From the NCBI RefSeq assembly GCF_037975245.1, contig NC_092574.1, positions 23,003,713 to 23,067,712 of the forward strand: a stretch of DNA of 64,000 nt, given 5' to 3'. The notes under the pieces are model-generated. The model made no database searches and had not been told where the DNA came from. It saw only the letters and a program-made list of their open reading frames with translations. The DNA comes from Apostichopus japonicus. Its lineage: Eukaryota; Echinodermata; Holothuroidea; Aspidochirotida; Stichopodidae. Made by a program: the position numbers and the translations under genes. This document shows positions 25,801 to 35,980 of this stretch, piece after piece. Within the stretch, counting starts at the first letter, position 1. Each line of letters starts with the position of its first letter.

Positions 25801-27406
25801 ACGAATCGTTAATAATATGCAGTCAAAATCCTGTAAAAGTGATAGAGTGCAAACAACCTACCGGAAAAAAAAGGGTTACCAGCCGTGTTGCCAGTAATGA
25901 CAAAAAATAATGAATACTTCATTGGGGCAAAGTAAATGTCCCCTAGAAATGGAAGACAGCAATAATTAAACCATTATTGAAAATGCACAGTCTTGAAATT
26001 GGTTGCTTGTTACTATATAGACCTGTGTCAAATTTGCCATTTCTATCAAAAGATGTGGAAAAAGTAGCCCTATCACAGTTCAATTAACACTGTCAACATA
26101 TTCTCTTATGCCTGATTATCAGTGCGCACATACCGTAGGAACCACAGTTGTGAAACGGCTCTGGTGAAACTGGTAGATCATATATTATGGAATATGAAGA
26201 ATAAAAAAGTGAGTCCTCATATAGCTATTGATTTAAGCACTGCATTCGACACAGTACATGTCGATCCTTTTCTAAAGTTTGGTCTGGGTGATAAGGCTTT
26301 GTGTTGGTTTGATAATTATCTGAGACCTACAGTATAGACTGTGATGTTTGGGTTGGTGAAAAGTTGTATAGTCGTCACATGCTTCTATTTTCGGTTCCAT
26401 AAGAAAGTTGTGCTGGCCCGGTTTTGTAGTCATGTTTGAATGCTAGCACACTTCATGGGGTGATTCCTGGGGCCAGTCGATTTACATTTGTAGAACAGCT
26501 AGTGCTCAATAACCACAAATATAATAGTTGTAGGGATAGTCTTAAAGTACAAAATCAGCATAACATCCTCACTTAAAGGGTGTGAAGACTCCTGCAAAAA
26601 GAAACGCCTAATGCCTGTAATCTGACCTAGTTTTGAATGAGGTGTAACAGAAGTGTTAGACACCACCATCAATCCCAGAAAATACTCACACAGCTGCTAC
26701 CGTCGGTAATTAGACACTAAGGTACAGTCAGTGCATACAGCTGCAATCAATACCCACAGCACATTGTACAAACGATACAGCGATGGACATCTCAGGTCCA
26801 GCTAAAGATAACAAGGTATCACGTTTCATTACTGTCTGCATTTTGTAGCGACACAAACAAAACGGTTCTTGCAAGCAACAGAAAGGTAAATTTTCCAGAT
26901 GGCCCAAACGGTTTTGGGCGAAACAAAAAAAAACAACCAGCTCTACTTTTTAATTGGCCAAGTGAATGCTTGGCTAGGCACATTTAATTACTTGTTTGGT
27001 CTGAATGAGTAGTAAGCAGACTTGGCCATCATCAGTACTGAACTTTAAATGATAAAATCTGGTCACCAAACATTGCCAATGAAATTACTAATTGGCAGCG
27101 TGCCCACGTTAAATGATCATTTAATTTTTGTAATTCTCTTATTTCATAATCATAGATTATTTTAATTTGCTTCACATCCTAACACATGAGCAACTAACCA
27201 AATACCTTTGAAATTGTTTACCGAGAAAAAACTGAGCATGCGAAGGAAATAGTTACCTCCATAAATCTTTCAGGTGTCTGTGGAATAGTAAGCAACTTCA
27301 TAATCTGTTGGAATGACCGGCTGTCTGCTGGCAAAGATGCGACGAGACTTATGCACGCCATTATTACGGTTACGAAAGAAGGCAGGTTGGAGAACCGAAG
27401 GTCCAT
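19660..27406 (-). CDS. GM2A: GM2 ganglioside activator homologue (four coding exons)
   Basis: Seen: exons 27257-27406, 22081-22272, 21199-21348 and 19660-19815 join in phase 0 at GT-AG junctions to give 215 residues. The ATG at 27406 opens a hydrophobic signal peptide (about residues 1-25). The mature part has eight cysteines (66, 123, 130, 136, 147, 158, 160, 206), the number known for the four disulfides of GM2A. The stretch DPIVVPGNVT (residues 81-90) holds N88, matching the glycosylated Asn of the human protein; N67 and N100 are further N-x-T sites. CPAPLSTYNLPCTCPF and GTYHLPKS also match the family, as does the C-terminal end. Known: GM2A is a lysosomal lipid-transfer cofactor that presents GM2 ganglioside to beta-hexosaminidase A. 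Human GM2A is about 193 aa; the extra length lies before C66. Inferred: a secreted/lysosomal glycolipid-binding protein; the actual ligand in this animal is unknown. The reading frame has no breaks. Confidence 0.93.
19816..21198 (-). other. GM2A intron 3
   Basis: AT-rich intron containing a diverged tRNA-type SINE at about 20990-21090 (GGACTGGATAGTTGGCAGAG; B-box-like GGTTTGAACCC). Confidence 0.8.
21199..21348 (-). CDS. GM2A: GM2A coding exon 3 (cysteine-rich)
   Basis: Fifty codons. Acceptor ...CACTTTCAG, donor CAG/GTAAGT, phase 0. Six of the eight cysteines are here (VEIPCVDNLGSCTYVDGC, then GQPCPAP and LPCTCPF), in the spacing known for the activator protein. Confidence 0.95.
21349..22080 (-). 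other. GM2A intron 2
   Basis: GT-AG intron with no recognised element except a poly-C run near 21705-21720. Confidence 0.8.
22081..22272 (-). CDS. GM2A: GM2A coding exon 2
   Basis: Sixty-four codons. Acceptor ...TATCACAG, donor AAG/GTACAG, both phase 0. Carries C66, the N-x-T sites N67, N88 and N100, and the family segment DPIVVPGNVTVEFLGS. Confidence 0.93.
24055..25140. repeat. ~145-bp repeat array (copy set 2), interrupted by a MITE
   Basis: Four diverged units begin near 24062, 24205, 24350 and 24495, sharing GTGTTTACAAGGTTTTCACA, GTGACCCCAAATGACC and TTGTACTCAATGTGGTACTT. The last unit is split by the insertion at 24588-25075 and resumes with TACTTCTACACACTAAC. Same family as 3874-4335. 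Confidence 0.75.
24588..25075. mobile_element. MITE with TA target duplication (Tc1/mariner-type)
   Basis: The host repeat is broken precisely between GGTA and TACTTCT, giving a TA duplication. Inside are nested inverted repeats: a perfect 16-bp pair AGTATTGCGAAGTTCG (24593-24608, inverse at 24853-24868) and an outer pair ACTGCGAAGTTCGGGCAC (24614-) with GTGGCCGAACTTCGAAGT (25050-25067). No transposase. The superfamily is inferred from the TA duplication. Confidence 0.7.
25364..26470 (+). pseudogene. Degraded CR1/L2-like LINE with reverse-transcriptase fragment
   Basis: Scattered frames read as the endonuclease-RT linker (KTMVSTDDKEMGRTLRKREL near 25415; NLTGTRCEVPLPPGKAEE near 25600), then RT start (YYRPVSNLPFLSKDVEKVAL-type, about 26010-26075). 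The best-preserved frame is 26122-26337: YRRNHSCETALVKLVDHILW, then AIDLSTAFDTVH, the RT palm motif A with its catalytic Asp, then WFDNYLRP. Stops and frameshifts separate the pieces and the YxDD box is not seen. It lies antisense to GM2A in intron 1. Confidence 0.85.
26577..26925. mobile_element. TTAA-flanked MITE, 3'-truncated copy
   Basis: Begins TTAA-AGGGTGTGAAGACTCCTG and runs collinear with the element at 31335-31723 (TAATCTGACCTAGTTT; GTGTAACAGAAGTGTTAGA; GATAACAAGGTATCAC), but diverges at GGGCGA before the right terminal repeat. Confidence 0.8.
27257..27406 (-). CDS. GM2A: GM2A coding exon 1 (signal peptide)
   Basis: Fifty codons from the ATG at 27406. Basic/polar start, then a hydrophobic core (FVTVIMACISLVASLP), then a polar stretch ending ...PERFME. 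The donor follows GAG as GTAACT, phase 0. It is the least conserved part of the gene, so the start is chosen from the signal-peptide shape and clean splice phase. Confidence 0.85.
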
Positions 27407-27672
27407 TCTTGATTCTGGGACTAGGCAAATTCTGTTTTCCGTAATCAGTATTTTATGTTAACTTCTTTGATACAGTTTACTATCGACACTAACAAACAGA
27501 ACTAAGTTGGTCCTGTTAACGATTGAACAAAGCTCCAGCACTGAACACCTCACTTTGTAAACAAGTTCAGCAATCGTTGTGGTACCACGGTAACTTTGGG
27601 CGTGCGTTGACTTAACGCAACAAGGTCAATGAGTCAGGATTTTTCCTTCGGGCAGCGAACTTATTATTGTAG

Positions 27673-27684
27673 TGCGCATGCGCA
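27673..27684. promoter_or_regulatory. NRF-1-type palindrome upstream of GM2A
   Basis: TGCGCATGCGCA matches the NRF-1 consensus exactly and is a palindrome. It lies about 270 bp upstream of the GM2A start codon. An AP-1-type TGAGTCA is at 27630-27636. The role as promoter is inferred from position. Confidence 0.5.
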
Positions 27685-27843
27685 ATACAATATTGGCATA
27701 TCTGGTAAAGCGAACGATATAACTATACACGTTTAGAGTTGACCCCACTGATCTGTACACTAACAGTGGTTGACCCTGCCGTCTGCGGACTGCTATTCCA
27801 TTAACCGCAAGAATCGGAATCGGGGTAAATACTCCGATGGTTC

Positions 27844-27889
27844 AACCAGGGAGCTGCTACTCTAACGTTAGAGTAGCAGCTCCCTGGTT
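27844..27889. repeat. 46-bp perfect palindrome
   Basis: Two 23-bp arms (beginning AACCAGGGAGCTGC) meet with no spacer at AACGTT, and the symmetry continues imperfectly for a few bases outside. It lies about 440 bp upstream of the GM2A start codon. It could extrude as a cruciform or be the footprint of an inverted duplication. Confidence 0.9.
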
Positions 27890-28103
27890 CAACAGGCCAT
27901 TTGAATTGCGTTGAGGTCATGGGTAATTCGTCGTTTGTGAGTTGAAACACTTCAACCAAATTTTCAGCGTAAGGTTTAACAGTTTGTGATTCAAAGTTCA
28001 CATGCTTTCTTTGCTTTCACATTTCCCTATTCTACTTAACTATTGTGTAGCCTACTTAGGCCCCTATGTCAACAAAATGTAAATTTGTTTATAGAACAGT
28101 AGG

Positions 28104-28757
28104 GGGGTGTTACTAAAACGAATGACAATTGCGTTACACATAACGAATGACAATATGTTGTACACACTAAAAATTTGCGTTGACTAAAACGAATGACAGT
28201 AATGACAGCAAAGACATTTCAATTGCTTCAACCGGATATCACAGTTCATACTTCGTGGGTATCTAGATCTAGTAAAGTACGGACAAGATAAAAACACACC
28301 ATATAGTAAGCGAAATTGTAAGTCTGATTTTAAAAAGTAAATTTAACGTCACTTTTCCGATATTAATTGTTAGAAACTAACAATACCATAATCTTGAAGT
28401 GGCTTCAGTTATCTTTCTGTATAAATCTACAGAGGTAAAAAGCACAGCACGCAAGCGCAATCTCACACAAAAACTTTCCCTGTGGTTTCTATCCGTAAAT
28501 TACACCAAAACCCTGCAACCACGTGATGCGATTTTCCTCAAATCATTTTTGCGAAGAAAACCAATAACCGCATTTACTCCACTCCGTTAATCATTCTAGC
28601 ACTTTTCAACACTGTCCTTCGTTGTCATTCGTTGTCCAAGTTGTTGTCATTCGTTGTCATTCGCTGTCATTCGTTGTCATTCGCTGTCATTCGCAAATGA
28701 TAATTAACCCTGTACAAAGTCAATTGTCATTCGCTGTCATTCGTTTTAGTTTGTCCC
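28104..28757. mobile_element. Non-autonomous DNA transposon with 8-bp TSD
   Basis: Exact duplication ACAGTAGG at 28096-28103 and 28758-28765. Inverted termini GGGGTGTTACTAAAACGAAT and GGGACAAACTAAAACGAATG. The right arm has about eight tandem GTCATTCG(T/C)T motifs (28620-28745) and the left arm inverted equivalents. Likely hAT-type from the 8-bp duplication; no transposase. Confidence 0.85.
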
Positions 28758-28765
28758 ACAGTAGG

Positions 28766-29885
28766 GCCTACTATGTTTGTTTTATTATGAAAAGAGAAAC
28801 CTGTGTAAATCATTCTGTCATGATGATAATAATATTTATTTCGTTTTTGCTCGTTATATTAGCTCGGCGTTAACCAGTAGGCTATACACTCCACCTAACA
28901 GTGGTTATACACTATACACTCCGCCTAACATATGGTAACAGTGGAAGAACCCTGTATTTGACAGCAATTTTCATTAATCACTGCTTTTCAGATGTTAAGT
29001 CCGATATAAAACTGCATTGCAATTTGCAATACCAATATTGTTGCAATTAATGGATGACTTTGGCAGAATTTTTGCATAATTGACATATTATTTTTAAGCT
29101 AGTAGCTACAAATCCCTGTTTAATTACTGATTCTGTGTTACTTTTGAGGAGCTGGCTCTACTGGAGGCTATTTGCTAGAGTACGTAGGTAGTCAAGCCAC
29201 TTTGATTGATGGACCTCTGATGTTTACAGCATTGTTATTTCTCAGAATGAAACATTGGGATGGCGATACAACCTGGTCTGATGGAAGTGCCTTTTAATGA
29301 TTTACAATATAGCGAACTTAATTTTGTACAAATTAACAGTCATCTTTGTGTGATCATTTTATTGTACCATGATTGGTAAGCTTGGGGGTCCCAACTCGGC
29401 ATCCTTAGTGATTTATATGAGAGATCAAAGTGTAATGAACAAGTTAACAAGAATCTGAATCCATTTTGCAGATATTACATATTTCATTTGCCTAATTTAC
29501 ATACATGGCTGAAGACTTGATCAAGTCTAAACATGATATTGAGCCTTACTTGTTTTTAGCTATATTTGTGTTTTTCTTGTTGTTTATTTTCCTGTAATTT
29601 AAAATGTTTTGTAAATGCTGAATCTTAAATATTGAACCTCTTTACATGACCTAATTTTGGCATTGGTTTCAGTGTCAACACTGCTAAAATACAAATATGA
29701 AAATATGAAAAGGAAAAGTAAAACAAAGTGAAAGTCAAGGGTTTCAGATCCTATAGTGGCACCATGACGTTACCGATTTATAAAATGACTGCCCTCAGGC
29801 ACGACTTTTAAATAACCATCTCAGTACCAAATGGGGAAAGATTCCCTTACCGAAATCCCAAGTCTGGCTTTAAATCTGGTTTAAT
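28766..29885. other. No feature recognised
   Basis: AT-rich intergenic DNA without coding or repeat structure that I could see. Confidence 0.4.
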
Positions 29886-29889
29886 CTGG

Positions 29890-30415
29890 CCATATCAAGC
29901 CTTGATATTGGCAATATAAAGTCACATATAACTGGATATGTAGTCAATCCAGATATACAGATAAAGTTTTATCTGGCCATATAAAGCCAGATATAAATTG
30001 ATATACAGTTATTCCAGATATACAGATAAAGTTTTATCTGGCCATATAAAGCCAGATATAACTGGATATGTAGTCAATCAAGATATATAGATAAAGTTTT
30101 ATCTGGCCATATACAGCCAGATATAACTGGATATGTAGTCAATCCAGATATACAGATAAAGGTTTATCTGGCCATATAAAGCCAGATATAACTGGATATG
30201 TAGTCAATCCAGATAAAGATTTATCTGGCCCAGATATGGATGCAATAAATTTTTACCAGATAACATTTTATATGGGCCATATAAAACTTCATTTTATATG
30301 AAGTTAAATCTGCCCAATTTTTTATCTGGCCAGATATAAATTCCATATCTAGAGCAGATCTGGATCAGATTGATATTCCAGATCTGGATTCTTATATCTG
30401 GCCCAGATCTGGGAT
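29890..30415. repeat. 65-bp minisatellite with internal palindromes
   Basis: Four copies at a 65-bp spacing (ATCTGGCCATATA at 29971, 30036, 30101, 30166), then a shortened fifth (about 57 bp) and degenerate palindromic continuation to 30415. Each unit contains CAGATAAAGTTTTATCTG, an 18-bp near-palindrome, so the repeat is rich in potential hairpins. Confidence 0.85.
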
Positions 30416-30524
30416 GACTGTAAGGGTTCATTTCTTAGATGTTTGTTAGCGTTCTTCTTCACAAATTTATCTGTTTAATGAACTGCACGTGGTAGAAGGG
30501 TTGCTGTACCCTTAAAATTCCTTG

Positions 30525-30740
30525 TGCTGCAGTTCAACGGTGGTTTTCCAGGTATCATGTGATCTAAGAATTAGTAATAACCAAAGCTCTCTCTTTACCT
30601 TGCTCCTCAAGCTCTTCAGTAGCTAAGAGAAGGAAGATAGGTTTGGTTACTTCATAGATCACGTGAACCGCGGAAAATCACTGTTTTCTTTGGGTATAAT
30701 TAAACCAAGGGAGAGCTAACCATGTTGAACTCGTAATGTG
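30525..30740. repeat. Inverted-repeat (MITE-like) element
   Basis: Left arm (AGTTCAACGGTGGTTTTCC, TATCATGTGATCTAAG) is inverse to the right arm (ATAGATCACGTGAACCGCGG, then CATGTTGAACTCG). A related single arm lies at 9330-9440. Confidence 0.6.
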
Positions 30741-30825
30741 TTTTGTCTACACCGCATTTTATATTACACATTGTATATTACACATTGTATCTTATGTTCT
30801 GAACATTTAAATCTTGTTGATGAAA

Positions 30826-30868
30826 CAGAAATAAATAAATAAATGAATGAATAAATCAATAAATAAGA
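30826..30868. repeat. AATA-type microsatellite
   Basis: Imperfect AATAAATAAATGAATG run. The rest of 30741-31330 shows no recognisable feature. Confidence 0.8.
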
Positions 30869-31334
30869 CTTGATATAAAGAATAGGTATTTCATATTTAT
30901 TCTTTTAACATCCCATAAAGCTCTAATTATACAAAGCAATACTTGAAAACAGAAATACAATTGAATGTAATAGAAGAATAACATTAATCCAACTATTACA
31001 TTCAAATATACATTGTCAAGATTGGAGTATGTTCCTTGGAGCTCATATCACCAGCAATGGACCCGGTCTTCCGCATATGCGAGCTGATATAGAGAAAAGC
31101 TAGCTAAAGAGATTATTTTGGGATCATCAACGGCTTGAATTGTATCGCACCTATAATTATAATCAACCCATCTCATCTTCTTCTGTGTTTTAACAATGTG
31201 AAGACTAAGATTGATGGTAGACATTATCAACATATTTGAAGGCAGCAAGTACTGGAACTGTTTAATAAAGTAATAGTCTCTTGGCAGACAATCTAACACT
31301 TATCTTGAAAGAGAAAAACAATTCCACACTTTAA

Positions 31335-31723
31335 AGGGAGTGAAGACTCATGCAAAAAGAAACGGCTGATGCCGGTAATCTGACCTAGTTTCGAATGGGG
31401 TGTAACAGAAGTGTTAGATACCACCATCGATCTGTGAAAATACACACACAGCTTGCTACCGTCGGTATTTAGACACTAGTGTACAGTCAATACCTGCAGC
31501 TACTTCAATCAGGGAGTTATGGAAAAACTCCCTGCTTCAATACCCACAACACAGTGTACATAGCAGTGATGGAAAATCTCAGGTCAAGATAAAAAGATAA
31601 CAAGGTATCACATTTCATTACTGTGTGCATTTTGTAGCGACTAGAAAAAACTTCACTTGCAAGCAATGGAAAGTTAATTTTATTTAGAGGCGGCACGTGG
31701 TTCGGGGCGAGTCTTCAATGCCT
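31335..31723. mobile_element. TTAA-flanked MITE, full-length
   Basis: TTAA at 31331-31334 and 31724-31727. Inverted termini AGGGAGTGAAGACTC and AGGCATTGAAGACTCGCCCC. The TTAA duplication is that of piggyBac and Kolobok elements; which one cannot be told without a transposase. A truncated relative is at 26577. Confidence 0.85.
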
Positions 31724-31727
31724 TTAA

Positions 31728-32335
31728 TAGCTGAAAACCCCATCTCAATACCTTATTCCTAACTTGAGTAACCTGTGTTGATAGGCTAATCCGTTGTTGT
31801 TGTTTTTTTTCCCCCCAGGATTCACAGTAGGTGGTCTGTGATGTCATTACTGTAGATGTTGTTCCAAAGTTTAATTTCCTATTACAGTCCTCTTGTCGAT
31901 TTATCCTTGAAATGTGATAACTTTGGAATGGTTGGTTAGAAATTCATCAAAGGGAAACCATTTTGTAGAAATATCATTTTCCTCATTCACTCTGCCTGTT
32001 GCCAAATGCATTCACAAAATCTAGGTAAATCTAAAAAAATTAATTTCATAGCCTTACAAAACTCTATGAGGATGTGGATTTAACTGAAAGATGGATAACT
32101 TTACAGTATTTTCCTTGTGCAAACAACGTCATCCACTGGAATATCCCCTTAAAGTAAGAAAGCATTGAAATATTATTACCGTTCTCCCAATCCATTTTTT
32201 GAATCGGTAGGGGGAGGATTAGAAGGGGGAAGTTAGGTGGGAGATGTACCAAAATCACCAGGACAGTGAGGGAAAGGAAGGGGCTGGATGCATCCTTCCC
32301 AGTCAACTTTTTCCAAATAAGCAGATACTTGCTAT
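31728..32335. other. No feature recognised
   Basis: Intergenic DNA; a short open frame on the minus strand has no recognisable domain. Confidence 0.4.
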
Positions 32336-32343
32336 TCTTCGAT

Positions 32344-32874
32344 CATAGGCGTAGGAGCCTAATTTGATTTGGGGGGGCTGTAATGACTTGCCCGAATAAT
32401 ATAACCAAAATTTTTGCGCACTCCGCGCGCGCTTTACATCCTAATGTGCATATCATATAGGTGTTCGTCGGGTATTACATCACATGCAAATAACCGATAA
32501 ATGCCTATATGATATGCACATTAAGATGTTGAACGCGCGCGGGGCGTGCGGAAAAAAAAAATTGATATATTTTCCGTGCTATTACCCTTCCATATTGGTT
32601 ATAATTATTGGGGAAGTCGTTACAATAATAACGATATTAATATCATTATAACCATTGAAAAACACACTGCAGATTTTACTTCTTTCAGTAGGTGCCCGAA
32701 AAAAAGCTCAGCATATTGCCCGAATTTTCACCAAAAAAACTGAAAAACACACTGCAGATTTTTCTTCTTTCAGTAGGTGCCCGAAAAATGCTCAGCATAT
32801 TGCCCGAATTTTCACCAAAAAATTTGGTTGGGGGGGCTGCAGCTCCCCCAGCCCCCCCGCCTCCTACGCCTATG
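32344..32874. mobile_element. Non-autonomous hAT element with 8-bp TSD
   Basis: Exact duplication TCTTCGAT at 32336-32343 and 32875-32882. Inverted termini CATAGGCGTAGGAGCC and CATAGGCGTAGGAGGCGG. Inside are a hairpin (CCTAATGTGCATATCATATA and its inverse, 32439-32526) and a tandem duplication of about 85 bp (32657-32741 and 32742-32822). Confidence 0.92.
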
Positions 32875-32882
32875 TCTTCGAT

Positions 32883-34974
32883 TAAATATGCCCGAGTTTA
32901 ACAATACTAATATGTACAAGTTTAATAGAAAAACCCAAAGATTCTATGCATGCAATTAATTATTATGAAACTTTATATTGCTTGATATAGTATGATACAG
33001 TTTTTAGAATAACACACACAGTTCTTAATGGAAAATGTTTCTCCATCTCCTTACATACTACAAAGTAAGTATTACACTTACATTTAACATTTATGGAATA
33101 GAAAACAAGCACTGAAGAACATGCCAAGCAATTTGTCACAAGAACTTTGTACAAAGCTTTCAAAAAAGCAATTTCATTGCATATGCTACATGATATACAA
33201 GCTGTTAATACTTCTCTTAAACCTATCTTTGACAGATTATGTTTTGGTTATTGGCTGACTTCTTTGATAGGTAAATTTAACACGAACAGAGGTACAGTGG
33301 TGCAATAGAAGCCCCCCACCCCAGAATCACCCCACCCCTTGTATAAAACAAGAAGAGAAATCATACAGCATACAAGTGTAAACATCATTGCTTTAGTACT
33401 GTACACTTTTCATTTTTTGGTCTTTCCAGAAAGCCTCATGCAATTGCAAAAATAAATGTCTAGGTTAGTTATTGCATTTATGAGAACCAGAGATAATTTA
33501 CAGCTCTATATTTTATCAAGTGGTGAGAACTTCACAACTGCGTAAAAAATAGATCATTGTAGAATTAGGGTCTTTACATTAACTGACATGGAAGGAGCAA
33601 GGTAGGTAGGCAAAATGCACAAAAGAGGTGCTTTTATGACAGTTCTATTGGAGGAATTGGGGAGGTGGAGGGGGGGGGGGGTTTCTGTAATAGTTCAGAA
33701 TTCACCAAAAAAAAAAATTGTGATCTGATTTGTGACATGCAAAGTTTATTGGTTCTTAAATTAGATTTAGAAATTAAAGATTAGGCTTTGATGATTTTAA
33801 GCCTTGCATTTTGCATTAAGTTTTCAACAACATGGTGGTGCCGTATTCCGTTCAGAGAAAGGTAAGGTACATGTAATCATAAATTGTTATTTTATTCCAC
33901 CAAATTGCACCAGCACCAAATCACACAAGGCATAAAATTACAAGCTTTACAACTTAAAAATTTATTTCAAAAATTACATTAAATATGTGGAATGAGAAAA
34001 ATTCTCTTCAATGGACTAAAAAGTGTAGTGGACAGAAACATTAAACTGGTATAGCAGACTAATGATTTCCCAAGTATATGGATATCTTAAGACTGGTCAA
34101 AGTGACATAAGGTTACAACCTAAAGCAGCATACAGCTATAAATAACATGCATACAATACATAATGACAGTTTTGTCAAACACAATGCAGGTATTCATCCC
34201 TAACTGCCCAGTTGTCAGAGTTGTAAAGAGAAACTTCATTTTAAGGTCTAGTGGAACCATAATCTGTATCACTCCCAACTCGAATCGAGTCACCATCTCA
34301 AGTCATTGTATCTCTGAACTGGACAACATACAGACAGACAGATAGATAAATAGAAAGGTTGCCATGGAGAGCCAACTGAGCGTAAGTGTGCAATAAACCT
34401 TTTATTTCAAAAGTTGTTTGTTTTCTTCACTTGAAATGGATGGACATTTGACCAGAAGGTAAATTTACATAAAATTTGTAACTCTGTTTTCTTTTGAAAA
34501 TACTGCTATGATGAAAACCATATAATCAGCTTCCATGATAAATGCAAATCAATTTCATTAGCTGGGATGAACTTGTCCAAATTAGGTAACAAAAATCACA
34601 GATAGACAATGCTGCAAAATCTCCTGTTTTACCAACAAAAACTACTCTAATAATATGTATTATACAAAAATAACCAGCAGGAAGAAAATTTGTACTTTTT
34701 TTTGTCTTCATTCTACAATCGAGCTTACCACATAAATTAACTAAAAAACACTCTTTGTCTCTTTCCTTGGAAGGTTTGACAATCTCTAAATAGTGTGCCT
34801 TTTGTTGTATCTTTGTGTATTGTGACAGAAATGAAACATACCTTGTGAAAAATCGATAAAGTGACATTCCAACTGTCATTTGTGTATCTTGGGCTGTAAT
34901 ACCCAGAACCCAACAGTATGCAAACAACATGAGCACATGGCCGTTGGTGTGGTATAACAAGTATGTTTATGCAA
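32883..34974. other. Intergenic, no gene supported
   Basis: AT-rich, with poly-G/C runs near 33305 and 33670. A 134-codon ATG-started open frame on the minus strand (34526-34930) begins with a hydrophobic stretch but has no recognised domain or splice support. Confidence 0.3.
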
Positions 34975-34976
34975 AG

Positions 34977-35066
34977 ACAATATGTAGATTTATTCTATTT
35001 TTGTAAAGCTCATTGACGCCAGTGCTTATCGCGCTATATAAATGTTTGGTATTATTATTATTATTA
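34977..35066 (+). mobile_element. LINE 3' tail (CR1/L2-like)
   Basis: GCGCTATATAAATGTTTGGT followed by (ATT)n is the 3'-end form typical of L2/CR1-type LINEs in invertebrate deuterostomes. Only the last ~90 bp is present. Confidence 0.6.
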
Positions 35067-35099
35067 AGTCTGCTTACGTATTTACAGCAATTATGCCTT

Positions 35100-35705
35100 C
35101 ACAAGTATTAAGGGTTATGTACAGACAAGATGCCAACATAGGTATGCTTTCTTAAAGGTAGCCAACATACTAGTACAAATTCTGCTGTCTTACACAAGAC
35201 AATTGCGCAAAAAGGTATGGTTTCTTATGCTTAGGCAGCATGCAAGTAGAAGATTGCTTCCTAAAAGGTAGACAATATACCAGTACGGCTATGCGGTTTG
35301 AAACAGACAATTGCCCTAGAGGTATGGTTTCTTATGCATAGGCAGTTAGCCAGTAGAAATATGCTTCCCTTACAGGTAGACAATATACCAGTACAGCTAT
35401 GCTGTTTGAAACACTGACAATTTGCCTGTAGAGGTATGGTTTCTTATGCATAGGCAGTTAGCCAGTAGAAATATGCTTTCTTACAGGTAGAAAATATACC
35501 AGTACAGCTATGCTGTTTGAAACACTGACAATTTGCCTGTAGAGGTATGGTTTCTTATGCATAGGCAGTTAGCCAGTAGAAATATGCTTTCTTACAGGTA
35601 GATAATACCAGTACGGCTATGCGGTTTGAAAAACTGATTATTTGCTCTAGAGGTATGGCTTCTTATGCATAGACAGTTTGCCAGTAGAAGTATATTTTCA
35701 TATTG
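35100..35705. repeat. ~111-bp tandem repeat
   Basis: About five diverged units, with GCCAGTAGAAATATGCTT recurring at 35349, 35461, 35572 and 35680 (spacing 112, 111, 108), sharing GGTATGGTTTCTTATGCATA. Confidence 0.85.
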
Positions 35706-35980
35706 CTTGTAATGCTTGTAAGTTGTTAATTAACTTTTTTTTTTCCCTTTGTTCTTTTCCTCTATTGTATATGTTGTGCTTATCTGTACTGTTTAACTTG
35801 TTTAAGGGGCACTGCTCGTATAAGCTAATCCTTGTTCAGTCCTCCACCAACACCTTGTTTTATCTTGACTTTGTACAACTCCTCTTTCATTGTTCTGGGA
35901 ATATACTCAAACTAAAACATATATGCATAGACATAAGGCATGTCAAAGGTGAATCTGGAACTTTGATTAATATTTGGTTA

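Larger units (their letters stand above)
22273..27256 (-). other. GM2A intron 1
   Basis: A 5-kb intron holding the ~145-bp repeat array, a TA-flanked MITE, a LINE remnant and a TTAA-flanked MITE. No exon-like sequence seen between 22273 and 24050. Confidence 0.8.
27407..28095 (-). promoter_or_regulatory. GM2A upstream region
   Basis: Holds the NRF-1-type palindrome, an AP-1-type site and the 46-bp palindrome. More CpG than the surrounding DNA. The transcription start cannot be placed from sequence alone. Confidence 0.45.

Noticed and set aside
34526..34930. 134-codon secreted protein on the minus strand
   Set aside because: Hydrophobic start but otherwise unremarkable composition in AT-rich DNA, with no family match or exon neighbours.
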